Origin: Benincasa hispida
Taxonomy: Eukaryota; Streptophyta; Magnoliopsida; Cucurbitales; Cucurbitaceae
Assembly (NCBI RefSeq): GCF_009727055.1
Contig: NC_052359.1
Location: 60,024,936 to 60,088,935 of the forward strand
Reading direction: 5' to 3'
Length of the DNA: 64,000 nucleotides
How positions within the stretch are numbered: the first letter of the stretch is position 1; the number at the start of each line of letters is the position of its first letter. Under the pieces are notes generated by a model. It saw only the letters and a program-made list of their open reading frames with translations. It was not told where the DNA came from and made no database searches. The position numbers were made by a program, and so were the translations under genes. Shown here piece after piece: positions 21,863 to 33,880 of this stretch.

Positions 21863-23880
21863 TCTGCTGGATGTGTCTATTAATATCATAAAACATCTAA
21901 ATGGTTTACTTGGTGGGTTAATAGGTTCACATATATCACCATGAATTCATTCTAAAAATACAGAGGATTCAATTCTCACTTTGGTTGGTGATGGTATAAT
22001 TATTAATTTGTCTGCAAGTATCACGTGATAATTCATTAGATTGAAGTATTTTTTGGCTCTTCAATGGACGTCTATTTGAATTCTTAATAATTCTTTTTAT
22101 CATTATAGATCCTGGATGACCTAATCTGTCATGTCAAATTGTAAATATATTTGGATTCATGAACTTTAGGTTCATTGTTGCATATGTTTCAATTACTTGT
22201 ATATAAGTATAATATAATCCAGAAGATAAAGTATGCAACTCTTCCAGTATATGTTTTTCATACGAGACAGTAGATATGATATAAAGATACTTCATATTAT
22301 TCTTTCTACCAGTCTCAAGATGATAACCATCGCAATGTATATCTTTAAAATAATTAGAGCTCTTTTCGATTGGCTAGAGAACAATGCATTGTCAATTGTA
22401 AATTTTGTTCCTCTAGACAAAATAATATTTGCTTTTCCAAACCCTTCAATTAGGTTTGCTGAAACTGATACTGTATTGACTTTTGTTTCCAATATTGTGA
22501 GTTTGGAAAAATATTTTTTACTTGTAAGTTTTCTTTACTCATTTTTTAGTCATCCAACATATGAAAATGATTCAGGTTTCTTCATTAAAAGAAAATAATT
22601 ATAATAAGAAAAACAAATTTGGAAGTTATAGATGTTAACATCTATTAAAAGAAAAAAAAAAAGTAGAGCCGAATAAAAAAAAAACATTAAGTCTAGATAT
22701 TTTCAAAGTCAAAGGAAACACTTGATGTTCCATCAAATTGACATCAATTTTGTCAATTTTCACTTCAAGAGATTCAAAGAAGTTTGCCACGTCCAAATCT
22801 GTCATGAAATGTGTCAAATATGTCACTATCCTAGTATGCAAAATCTGTTTCCACATTTTTCTCTTCTTCCTTTAAGGTTACTTGATAGAGATCAACTAAG
22901 TGTTTTGACGTACGACATGTACATGACCAATGCCCTGTCATTTTGCATCGTAAGCATTTATTTTCAACACTTTTTGAACTTTTACCTTGTGGAACTTTTC
23001 CTTTGTGATCATCATTTTGTGTGGTTCTTTTGAAATTTGAATTATTAGACCGACCACCACAAAAATAATAATTATTTCTTCCTCTACCATGATCACAACT
23101 TCGACTATGACCACAATTATAAAATTCACAGCATCCACTCCAGGGAATGATGTCGTCCCAGTTGGTCGATATTCATGATTTTTCATTAATAACTCGTTAT
23201 TTTTTTGGTCACAAGAAGACATTAAATTATTTAGAATATTGTTTAAAATATTTATCTCGATATTGCTGTTGCAGAAGCATATTTGAGACATGAAATGTAG
23301 AAAATGTCTTATCTAACATATCAAATTAATAATGTTCTCTCCATGTAACAACATTTTCAAACTGATTTTAAATAATGCAAAGTTGTAGTCACTTACCGAT
23401 TTGAAAATCTTGTAGCATCAAGTGCATCCACTTATAACAAGCTTTAGGAAGAATAACTGTTTTTTTTTAATGATCATACCTCTCTTACAAATTTGTCCAC
23501 AAGATACGATAATTTTTTATTGTAAGATACTCAATTTTCAATCTCTTATGGAGAGAATGATAGAAATAAAATCATAGCTTTTGCTTTGTTCTAAATGGAT
23601 GTTATATTTCCTTCTTTAATAGTCTCTCCAAGATTCGTAGCATGTAGGTGGATTTCAACATCAAGTACCAATGTCATATAGTTACTGTTGTTGATATCAA
23701 GGACGACAAATTCTAATTTTGTGAGATTTGTCATGACAACACTATCTTAAAATATTGCATTTATATTAGAAATTTAATAGATATTAAATATGAAAATAAC
23801 ATTAAATTTATTAATTATAGCGAAGAGGGAAAAATTGACATACCTTTAGGATCTACCTTAGCGAAGAAAACAATATGAGC
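21863..23880 (-). pseudogene. Copia-A gag, protease and integrase, degenerate
   Basis: From the 5' LTR inward on the minus strand, a gag region leads to a zinc-knuckle segment around 22,890-23,050 (MTGHWSCTC, then HLVDLYQVTLKEEEKN). A protease-like part at 22,292-22,492 reads NLIEGFGKANIILSRGTKFT. The GAG-pre-integrase motif HDRLGHPGSIM follows at about 22,080-22,130. The start of the integrase core, with GDI-then-DINRHI equivalents, lies near 21,870-21,960. Frames change repeatedly and stops are frequent. The integrase is cut at 21,862 by the inserted LTR. Confidence 0.8.
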
Positions 23881-23894
23881 TCGTACTGATAACG

Positions 23895-24279
23895 TGTTGT
23901 GAATTTGAAGAGCACAACAATGCACGACGAGAACATGAATATGAAGAATATATGATATAATAATAATATGTAACAAAATAAATAAATATTAAAATAAATA
24001 TAATATAATATATAAATATATAAATTAAATAAATAACAGAAAGTAAATAAAATAATAAAAAATGAATTTCTCCACTTTCTCAAATCTTTTTGGATTGGTC
24101 ACTAATGTGTGTCTCTCAAAATCCACAAAATGCCACCATTTATAGTCAATTTGATAAGTAGGTACATGTACACTAATAGTGTGTAATCTTGAGACACATG
24201 GACTTACACATGGGATGATGAATACGTGCCACATGGTCAATAAACACTAATAATGGACAACATTACACCTAATTCAACA
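23895..24279 (-). repeat. Copia-A 5' LTR
   Basis: A 385-bp LTR starts TGTTGAATTAGGTG on the minus strand and ends TTCACAACA. Just inside it on the minus strand lies CGTTATCAGTACGAGC, which I infer to be the primer-binding region. It matches the two halves of the LTR at 10,432-12,648, and more weakly 5205-5554. Confidence 0.8.
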
Positions 24280-24284
24280 TATTT

Positions 24285-25385
24285 ATAATAAAATTTTAAT
24301 TCAAATCCAAAATTTTTGGCAGTAACTGAGAAATGTAAATGTAAGTTATATGCTCGGTTTAACAATTTTATTTATTTAATTACAATTTTATTTATTGATT
24401 ATTATTATTTTTACACTATGAAAGCAATTGAAGAGGTTTTTTAATGTCTTGTTTTAGGAGGACCTATAAGAAAAGGCAAGCCAAAAAAAAAGTTTGTTTT
24501 AAAAAATAATACGCAACATGTTAATTTTATTGGCCCACCATTGTCTCAAAATTTATTTTTTATTTCGTGAATGTAAGGTCAAAATACATACTCATCTTGA
24601 TCCACCAACGTTTTTGTTCTGGTTCTAGTTGGCTTATTATTTGCTTCAAATCACGCCGTCAATTTCAATTATATTTCGTTGCTCGGATGTTCATCTATAT
24701 TCAACTAGCACTGTCAAATCACGTTATATAGTTGATAAATTTAGCTTTTATAATTATTTGAATTTTCTCAAAAAGTCTGCTCAACTAAAGAGTGTATAAA
24801 TACTATTCTTACCTTTAATTTTGTTAGTGCTTTCGAAATTTAAGTAAAATTTTAGAGAGATAGATTAGTTTAAAAAATTGTATTAAACAAATATGACTTA
24901 ACCAAAAAAAATGAAAACAACGAAAAAAATAAAAATTAAACATATACAAATTTCAAAATAAAAACCAAAAATTCAAAATAGTTATGAAACGAGAGATAGA
25001 TGGTTACAAACGTAAGAGTACTAATATTAAATCATTATATATTAATTTTGGCGTCCAGTTCATTACTTCAATCGATGTCGAACGATAGAAAATTTAAAAT
25101 ATCAAATAAAATGTCGATACGTCAATAAAGTTTAATACAATGATATATTTTGAAAACCTACTACGAAAATGCTAATAAATAACAAAAATGGAAAAATCGA
25201 CAATAAGACAACTCGCAACTAAAGACTAAATTTAAAATTTGTTGAAAGTATGTGAACTAAAATTCAACAAATTTTAAATTACAACTAGTATTTTAACCTA
25301 TAAAAATTTAAGAATTTATAAGTTGGTATAATTATTGTCTTGAGATTTATGATCTAAATTTAGGCGAAAGTAGTATAAAAAATAG
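24285..25385. other. AT-rich intergenic stretch
   Basis: I see no gene, no RNA and no clear repeat end here. Confidence 0.5.
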
Positions 25386-26075
25386 GTGTTTTCAAATATA
25401 CAAAAATGAGTCAATTTATTTACAAATATAGTAAAATATCATAATCTATTAGTGATAGACAAGATTGATAAATGTCTATCTAGAGATGTCCAATTTTTCT
25501 CGAGGACGGCCCCGCGGAGCCCCGCCACCCCGAATAGGCGGGGATTCCTCGATTAGTGGGGAATGGGGGAGGAAGTGGGGGAAAAAATTTTCCGTGAGCT
25601 AAATGGGGATGGGGACGGGGAATGCATTCCCCGGTCCCACCTCGTTCCTCGTCCCCGTCCCGATTAATTTGATTGTTTATCGAGAAAGATAATGAATATG
25701 TTTAAATTTAGATTATATAGGTGAATAATTTGATTTATATTTATATATTTCTACTAAAAATTAATTAACTTTTTTAGGCCAAAATTTGAGTAATTTATCT
25801 TTAAATTCAAATTGTCATACAAAACTAACTATAATAAAGAATTTAGTGATAAAGTTAATTATTTAATTAAAATTTGCTGACATTAGTGATTTAAATTAAT
25901 TGACATTTTACAAAAAAAAAAAAGTAAAATGAAATGGGGAGCGGGGATGAGGATGGGGAATGACATCCCGGCCTCGCCCTGCCCCATGGACATCTCTATA
26001 TCTATTATTTATAAATAATGATATTATATTATATTTAAAAATATTTATAAAAATTTTATCATTTAAAATAATTAT
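25385..26075. repeat. MITE (CTATC-rich family) interrupted by another element
   Basis: The left part has ATTTACAAATATAGTAAAAT and TGATAGAC motifs. The right part resumes with TATTTATAAATAATG and ATTTTATCATTTAAAATAAT. Together they match the MITE at 32,585-32,795 and a fragment at 39,175-39,310. A GC-rich element at 25,481-25,998 sits inside it. Confidence 0.5.
25481..25998. mobile_element. hAT-like non-autonomous element with GC-rich ends
   Basis: Ends are inverted: TAGAGATGTCC at the left and GGACATCTCTA at the right. The 8-mers outside (TGTCTATC and TATCTATT) agree at six of eight positions, consistent with a decayed 8-bp target duplication. Both termini are full of CCCCG/GGGGA repeats (for example GGGGATGGGGACGGGGAA) that can pair, while the middle is AT-rich. 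It is 518 bp with no transposase. The hAT assignment rests on duplication length only. Confidence 0.65.
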
Positions 26076-26129
26076 AAAAAATGAAAGTTGGTATAAATAT
26101 AACTTATAAATTGGAGGTGTTTCCCATAG

Positions 26130-26180
26130 AAAATGTGGAGAGAAAAAAAAGAAAAAGAAAAAGAAAAAAAAAAAGAAGTG
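26130..26180 (+). promoter_or_regulatory. Purine tract upstream of the ICR gene
   Basis: An almost pure A/G run of about 45 bp lies shortly before the presumed transcription start of the ICR-type gene. Its effect is unknown; GA-rich tracts are common in plant core promoters. Confidence 0.4.
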
Positions 26181-27756
26181 ATTGGAGGGTGAAGAAGCGC
26201 GTGAATGAAGAGCGTGGCACCAAAAAAAAAAAAGAAGAAAAATCCACGCTGAATAAAGAAATGCATCGTACTACTCATATTGCGTTGCTTTTTCTTCTTC
26301 ACTTACTCACTCCCACTGACATTACATAACAGACTTTTGAAAGAAATAGAAAGAGAAACAAAACTCGGGAACTGAGCACAAAACCAGCTCAGGAAGAACA
26401 TGAAGAAGAAGAACCACTAGCTCCATCCATTCTTACCATTCCAAAAAACTAGGGTTTCTCACATTTCAAGCGGATTAGTCTAGCAAAATCAGCGGCAGCA
26501 GCATCAGAAGATTTCCATTTTCGAGTAACAAACAACAACACTCTGTTTTTCACCTCCTTATTCCCCTTCGTCAAATGCTGTTTGTTTCAGATTAGCGTTG
26601 GTTTTCCCTTTTCTTTTGCTCTCTTACTTCTTTTTGAATGTGGGTCGTTTCTGTTTTAGTTCATGAAAAAGATCTGTTTAACTATCGCGTAATGTTATGT
26701 ATTTTGAAAGTAATCGTCGGGTTTTCTGGATGGTTTTGATTTTTGACGATGTAAAACTGTTGAGGTTTTGCTTGTTTCTGCTAACGCTTTCTTCCTGGAA
26801 GTGGCAGTTTCTTCTTCTTCGTTAGTGAATTTGGTGTTGTGTTTCTGCTTCTTATTTGTTTGTATGTTGAATACTTTATATTCTCAGATCTGGGAGTTCA
26901 GTTTATTTACCCAACTGGGCCGACTCTGAAAGCCCTTTTTCACCATTCTCCATTACTGTTTGTTTTGCTTCTTCCTCGGATGTGTTTGTTTATTTAATCT
27001 ACCTGTTAGAGCTTTTTAGGATCCATCATTGAGTATATTGCTTTATAGTCTGCTTAACTTGATGCAAAAATGACTTTCATTGGATGGAAACTACATTAAG
27101 AGAGAGAAATACTGCTTTTCTCAAAATCAAATACGTTTCCAAAAGTGAGCATATGTGTTTTCCTTTTTTTTTTTTTTTTTCGTTTCTGAGTGGATCTGGA
27201 ATTTACATACTCAAATGAACTGCTAATTTTCCTCTGAAAAACTATGCGAAATACACCTTAAACAATTCTTTTGAATGAATTTCAGGGGCCCATTTGGGCT
27301 AGGGTAGTGCGTTTCAAACAGAGCTCACTGTAGGGCAAAAAGGAGGGGCAAAAGGGAAAAAAAGGAAATGGTAAAAGTCTGAAGTATGTTTTTTGAATAA
27401 TGATAAATACAGACTTCTCTTTCTTACAGTTTTCTTTCTTTCTTTGAAAAGGGTTAAATTAAAATTATGCCATGATTTGGCTTTTGTTGGTTGTAGTGGG
27501 GTTAGTTTTTTGGAGTTTCTTTGAAGGGATTGTATTGTGTGTTGTCTTTTTTGTTAAGTTTGGTACTGATGTTGATCTATGGTAGTAAGGTTGCCATCCT
27601 TTGTAAATAATTTTTGTACAAACATATATTGGCTTCCCTTTTCTGTTTATTTCTCACTCAAGATTCTCTCGGCTCTTTCAGGTACAGTGGGTCAGAGGAC
27701 TCTAGAACTCAATTATTTTATCTGCTTGATTATTTTTCTAAAGGAAACACACAAGC

Positions 27757-30733
27757 ATGCAGACACCGAAAGCAAAGTAAGATTAACGTTTAGTTTTTGA
27801 ATTGCGTAGCTGTTTGCCCCCTCTGGCCGCTTAATCAAACGATTTTCTTTTGGTGTTTATCTTTTGGCTTCCCACTTTTCATTCTTGGGTTCTGATTGTT
27901 TTAACTGTAATCTATACTGTGTATGTTTTTCTTAAAGAACTAATATTGTCCAAAGATGCAATAATGCAAGATTTAGATTGTCTAAGAGGTGTAACATATG
28001 ATCCTTTAGCCTCTTGGCCATCTACATGTATTTAGCTATGCTATGCCAAATTGTAAATGTAGTGTCTGGTCTATTTGTTGAGTTAGATGTCAAATCTCAG
28101 TTATGAATTTTCAAGTTGGTGATTAAAAAAAGCGGGAGAGGGGAAGAAGATGAAGAAGACTAATAGCAAATAGGGGTATATTAATTAGCATCTTGAAAGT
28201 TCTTGACGTATATGATTGAGATTGGGAATTTATGTATCATTTCAGAACTGGATTCAAATGGAATTTAGTTGACAAATTAGTTTTTATGCATCATTGTGAG
28301 GAGAGAGAGATTGGTGAACCTTGTGCGTATGAATGATCTGGCCTATCTATTTTAATATTAAAGCACGATGGCATGTACAAGAAACGGAGAATGCAGTTCA
28401 ACTTAATAGTGAAGATTAATTTGAGATTGCTATGCTCTTAATTACAAGCCATCCTATGCTAAACACAGAATATGCTGATGGTAGAGTATACTGTTTGTCT
28501 ATCTACCGTGGCTTATCCTCCATTGATTTGTGTGCTTTTACGTTATCCTCTCTCAGGATGAAAGATCTCTTTTGGTTCATTGGCACCTAGCGCTGTAGCT
28601 AAGTAGATAAGTTAATATATTATGGCCAGATCTTAATAGTTGTTTGAATTGGACTGCAGAACTGGCTCCTCAGAAGTACCTCAAAGAAAATCCCCAAGGA
28701 CACCTCGAACCGCTCGTCAACTTAAAACTCCAAGCTCAGATCCTGATTCCGTTTCCACTTCCCCACTTGCTGCCAGTAAGACACCTAAAGAGAGAAGTCC
28801 TAGGGTGGTGACTGACCGGAAGTCACCGCGATGCATAGCCACTGAGGTACCCGTTTTACATTTGATGACCAACTATAGTGAATCTATATTCTAACTACAT
28901 TATACTATAGCACTTTGATTTGTTATTATTAGGAATTTCTTTTTCTCATTTCAGAGTAAAGGGCATAGCAAAGTGGCTGAATTGGGCTCACAGATTTCTC
29001 AACTCCAGGAGGAACTCAAGAAAACAAGTGACCAACTGAGTGCATCTGAATCACATAAAAGACAAGCCCAACAGGAGGCAGAAGAAGCAAAGAAACAACT
29101 ATCAGATATGTCTGCAAAGCTTGAAGAATCCCAACAGCAGGTGCTCGAGCTCTCTGCTTCAGAGGAAGATCGTGTTCAAGAACTGCACAAAATTTCTCAA
29201 GATCGTGATAAAGCGTGGCAGTCTGAGCTTGAGGCGGTTCGAAAGCAACATTCAATGGATGCTGCTGCATTGGCCTCTGCCACTAATGAAGTTCAGAGGC
29301 TCAAGGTCCAGTTGGAGATGGTGTCTGAATCCGAGGCAACCCGAAGCAAGCTTGCCGAGTCTTCACAAACCGAGATAGAGCATTTAAGAACACAGCTCTC
29401 GGAGACTCTCTCCCTAGTTGAAAAACTGAAAGACGAGCTTACTTACTGTAGAGAATCTGAAGCTCAAGCCCATGAAGTTGCAAGGAAAAACAAAAACCAA
29501 TTTGAAACAGCTAAGGCAGCTGTCGAAAAGCTCCAATCAGATGGAATCAAAGCTATCGAGGCTTACAACTCTTTGTCATCAGAGTTGGAGCAATCAAAAG
29601 CTCAGATTGAATCACTGGAGGGACAGATCAGCAAGATTCAGAAAGGTCTGGTAGATTCTACAAGCAATGGTTTGTATCCTGAGGAAAACAATGGGAAGGA
29701 TGAAATCGACGTGATAAAAACTGAGCTCACTTCTATGAGATTAGACGCAGATAGATCAAAATCTGCATCAGCTGCAGCTGAGACTAGATACGAGGAGGAA
29801 TATGTTCGTTCAGCATTGCAAATTAGAATTGCTCACGAACTTGTGGAACAAATGAAAGTAGAGTCGTGTCAGAAAGAGGCAGAATTGGAAGCAGAACTCA
29901 AGGAGGCCAGAGCAAATTTAGAACAGTTGAGAGTAGACCTTAAGGAAAAAGAAACTCAATTGTATAGTGTTGTGGAGGAAAACAAGGAGCTCAACTCAGA
30001 AATAAGCAAAATCATACCAGTCGACCGGGAGTCTGAACTAGCAATGGAGCTAAAGAAGTTGGAGGCTGATATGGAGGAGTTGAAGAGCAGGCTCTTGGAA
30101 AAGGAGAAAGAGGTGGATGGTTCAACGGAGGAAAATAAAGCACTTAAGATAAAGATTGAGAAGATAGAGATGGAAAGGAAGTCTGAACTAGCAATGGAGC
30201 TGAAGAAGTTCGAGACTGATACGGTGGAGTTGAAGACCAGGCTCTTGGAAAAGGAGACAGAGTTGCAAAGTACAACGCAGGAAAATGATGCACTTAAGAT
30301 GGAAATTGAGAAGATAAAAATGGAAACGAATAAGATCAACGATGCAGTTTCTTTGGCAGAGACAACCAAGGCTGCAGAGCAAGAAGCACTGATGAAACTC
30401 GAGCACGCAAGAGAAGAGGCAGATAACAGTAACAGAAGAGCGGCACGAGTCGCCGAGCAGTTGGATGCTGCACAGGCTGCTAATTCTGAAATGGAGGCTG
30501 AGTTGAGGAGGTTAAAAGTGCAAGCAGACCAGTGGAGGAAAGCAGCTGAGGCAGCTGCTGCAATACTCTCAACTGGGAACAATGGGAAGATTGTTGATAG
30601 AATAGTTTCTTTGGAGAACAATTATCCTCTGGGCTCACCATACTCGGAAGATCTCGACGACGAGTCGCCAAAAAAGAAGAATGGAAATGTGTTGAAGAAG
30701 ATAGGAGTTTTGTGGAAGAAAAACCAGAAGTAA
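27757..30733 (+). CDS. ICR/RIP-type interactor of constitutive active ROPs
   Basis: This is a 661-aa coiled-coil scaffold that in plants links active ROP GTPases to effectors, microtubules or exocyst during polar growth and secretion. CDS exons are 27,757-27,776, 28,660-28,846 and 28,955-30,733, all in frame with GT-AG introns. The N terminus starts [19 protein letters not shown], the usual basic Ser/Pro head of the family. Residues about 76-600 are continuous heptad-rich coiled coil. [11 protein letters not shown] near residue 595 is the conserved ROP-binding-type motif, and the tail ends [12 protein letters not shown]. The leader is spliced: an acceptor at 27,681 opens the exon that holds the ATG, and transcription probably starts near 26,300-26,400. 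A 50-codon tandem repeat occupies 30,031-30,330. Paralogue assignment (ICR2, 3 or 5) is open. Confidence in the family is high. Confidence 0.93.
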
Positions 30734-32584
30734 ACTGGCTAATGAATAAACTACAGAAGATTGTTGTATGAATGTCTGTTAGTAGGTTGTTTTATGGGTC
30801 TCTCCTGTTCTGCCTTTTACTTTCCCATTGCCTTTTGGTTTGTTTTATGTTTGAAGACTTATGTAATGTGTATTTTATGCAGTGGCTAGAAATGGGCAAT
30901 GTATAACTCTACTTTTCAATCTCTTTTTCTCTAAATCTTTTGCAGTGCACATGGAAAGGATAAATTTGTGCTAATGGATAATCTTTATTCTCCCTAGCTA
31001 TGAGAAGAAAAATAATGGGAAAAACATGTTTTAAAATTAAATAAAACTCTATAATAATGCCAATAAAATTTGATATAAAATAAAAAAATATATATAAATA
31101 ATAAATTTTAATAAACCTTAATAAGTAAATCTTATGTATATATAGTATTTTAATAGAACGACTCAAGTAGGATTCAAATTTTGATCAAATAATTAAGTCT
31201 AAGTTGGGTCATAGGCTTAACTATGGGAATTTTACATAAAACGCATTAAAAATAGACCTATATTACGTTTATTTTAAAAAAAAAAAAAAAAAAAACTTAT
31301 TGGTCTTCCTATTTTCAATACGTGAAAACCAATGTAAATAAAAAATAAAATTTTATTAAATGCATTTTTTTCCAAATTGGAAGATGAAAAAAGTTATAAT
31401 AAATATATTTTTTTCTTTCCAATTGATAAATGAGAAAAATTATATTAAATAAATTTTCTCTCTCTATAATAAATGTATTTTCGCATTTTTTCTCTCTATA
31501 ATAAATGTATTTTCTCTCATCTTTGAAAAAAATTCAAATTTCAAGACATTTATGGAATATAGGATTTTCCTTCTGGTAGAAACCCCCTTAACTATTGATA
31601 ATTGGGCCTACCAAGTCCGAACGGTGCTTTAGTTTGCTTAACTTGAGGCATGTATAAAAAAGGAAAATTGGAAGAAATAGCAAAATCGATGGTATCTTTT
31701 GATTTTTATCAAAAACGAAAACAATAAGATTTTTGGTAAAAGCGTGTTGTGCACATGACATTTTTTTTAATCCCCAAATTACCCTTGGTATGTTCGATTA
31801 ACAGTTTTTCAAGTACGTATAATTGCTATACCGTATATAAATTCTTAATAGAAATATAGTGTAAATGGAATTGTTTGTTATGAGATTGTGTATCAATACT
31901 ATAAATACAATGTAAATAAAATCGTCTATTATGCCAACAAGAGCGTAGCTCAACTAGCATAATGTTCATACTAGATAAAGGTGTCAAATTTTTCTTTAAT
32001 TTTTAAATTTAAATTGGCAGTTTCACATCTATTTTGATTTGATTTAACTACTTTTCGAAAATATTCAGGATTAATCCATCTTTAATTTGTTTATCACCAT
32101 TTTAATTTTAATTTACAATATATCTTTAGACTTTACATTATTTTACTGGTTTTTTATTATCTTAAATTTGAATGAATTTTTTTTATCATAATTAGGATTT
32201 TACTTAATATTTTAGACATATTATCATCTAACAAACTATATATTTCATTTAAATTTTATCATTTTTTGTATTTTTTTAATAACTTATTATTCCTTATCAT
32301 CTTATCATATTATTATACCATTTATTCTATGGAGTTATATATACAATATAATTGTTAAAACTTAAATGAAAATAAAATTATTAATACAATGTAATTATAA
32401 ATAAACGAGCTCTCTTCCTGATTTTTCTCCCTAAAATTATATTTGAATTTCTATTTTTTATCAAATTAGATTTTATCTAACCACTTATCGAATCAATCAC
32501 AATAAACAAAAACTTCTTGATCTTTCTCTCCAATTTATATTTGAATTCATTTTTTATTACCAAATTTTATTTTATCTAGAGTAT
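30734..32584. other. ICR 3' UTR and AT-rich intergenic DNA
   Basis: The transcript probably ends near 30,900-30,930. Beyond that is AT-rich sequence with no gene. A tRNA-like patch at 31,938-31,990 (GCGTAGCTCAACTAGCAT, resembling an A box) may be a SINE relic. Confidence 0.45.
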
Positions 32585-32795
32585 CGAATATAGGAAAATG
32601 AATAAAAATATTTACAAATAATAAAAAAATTTCAAGCTTTATCTGTGATAGACCGCGATAGACTAGTATATGTGTTTATATGTGTCATGATAGATACAGA
32701 TAGTAATCTATCGCAGTTTATCATAGATAGATTGTGATATTTTGCTATTATTTGTAAATATTTTCAACAACTTTGTCATTTAATATAATTTTCCT
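32585..32795. repeat. MITE with long inverted ends (GATAGA family)
   Basis: AATATTTACAAATAATA at the left and TATTATTTGTAAATATT at the right pair with each other. The interior repeats GATAGACCGCGATAGAC and ATCTATCGCAGTTTATC as inverted blocks. It is about 200 bp and non-coding. Confidence 0.65.
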
Positions 32796-33429
32796 TTTAC
32801 AACTAGCTTTGGATTTGTTTAAATGTTTATTACAAATTCAATTGTATCTATTTTTTTTTATTATTATTTTGTACATATTGTTATTTATCAAATTATTTTT
32901 TTCATATTTTCGATGTTTTCAAATTTTTATATAGAAACCCATAAAAATGGCTTGTTGTACTTTAAAAGAAACTTAGAAATGAGAATTAAACTTTAAAATG
33001 TTTGAAACATGTCTCTCTATATATATTATCATTATCATTACCATTGTCATTATTATTAAAATAAGATAATAAAAAACCTTAAATTTCATCTTCTTCATCT
33101 CCTTCACATTTGTTTGAGATTGATATTTGGAGTAGTGATTTTAGAAAAAGAGATTTTGATATAATTGATTTTTAAACAATTAAATTTATGCTTGGTACCA
33201 AACTTTTTAAAGTGATTTTCAAATATATAAATGTGGTTTTGAATTATTATGTTTAGTTTTAAAAGTTATTTTAAAATTACGAAATTACTAAAAAAGACAT
33301 TTATATTTAGATATTTATTTTGAAAATTAATTATAATAAATATCCAATTTTATTAATTTATTTTTTCATTTGTGTTGTTAAATTGTTATATGCATGATTG
33401 ATATATGACAATAAATTTATATGATGTAA

Positions 33430-33880
33430 CATTGATAGACTTTCACACTCTTCTTCCATGATAAGAAATTTCATTTTCTTCATTAACACTCAAGTCATTT
33501 TAGATATTACTCGAGTGGAGGAAATCTTCATCGTGGTCATAAAACTTGTACTCAAAGTCGGTTGTAAAATGAGTTCTTAAAGTTATGAAGTGCTATTGAT
33601 GCACCGACGATCTTCGCTTATTTTTTTTCAAAAGGAAAACAATGCATATGATTAACATTCGCCATCTATTTTTCCAAACACCAAATGTCCGCTCAATTGT
33701 ATACCTTAATGATGAATGTTGTCTATGATTAATGTCTGTTGTTAATTATTTTTTTTCTTACCTCTTGGTTGCTCCTGCGATGAAAATCAGGAAGATTATT
33801 TCGCCTTTATAAGGTCCACATATCCTTTTATTTGTGGATATTTGGCTTCAACGAAGTAATATTTGCTTGAAAAATGCATA
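33430..33880 (-). pseudogene. PIF/Harbinger-type (DDE_Tnp_4) transposase fragment
   Basis: Minus-strand translation gives YYFVEAKYPQIKGYVD near 33,830-33,880. RHSSLRYTIERTFGVW-like and KNRWRML follow near 33,670-33,730. Later come HFITLRTHF and DFEYKFYDHDEDF. These correspond to the C-terminal half of HARBI1-like nucleases (NxRHSSLRxxIERTFGxxK). The catalytic front half is absent and stops interrupt it. Confidence 0.65.

Larger units (their letters stand above)
10432..24279 (-). mobile_element. Copia-A LTR retrotransposon, interrupted by nested insertions
   Basis: Read on the minus strand, the 5' LTR is 23,895-24,279 (TGTTGAATTAGG...CACAACA). A gag-pol follows from 23,880 to 21,863. The final reverse transcriptase/RNase H part is at 13,410-12,800. 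A purine tract (AAGGGGGAG near 12,660-12,670) abuts the 3' LTR (10,432-12,648, itself split). About 8.4 kb between integrase and reverse transcriptase is foreign LTR material, and the rest of integrase plus most of reverse transcriptase is missing. Every domain has stops. The flanking 5-mers (AAATT and TATTT) do not match, as expected for an old or rearranged insertion. Confidence 0.8.

Noticed and set aside
22233..22598. 121-codon plus-strand open frame
   Set aside because: The opposite strand reads as Copia protease (NLIEGFGKANI...GTKFT), so this is its shadow.
10427..24284. Target duplication of the whole Copia-A element
   Set aside because: AAATT and TATTT do not match, so I do not claim one.
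29956..30621. Long 221-codon open frame antisense to ICR
   Set aside because: It is Ser/Leu/Ala-rich, the expected mirror of a Lys/Glu-rich coiled coil, and has no homology to anything I know.
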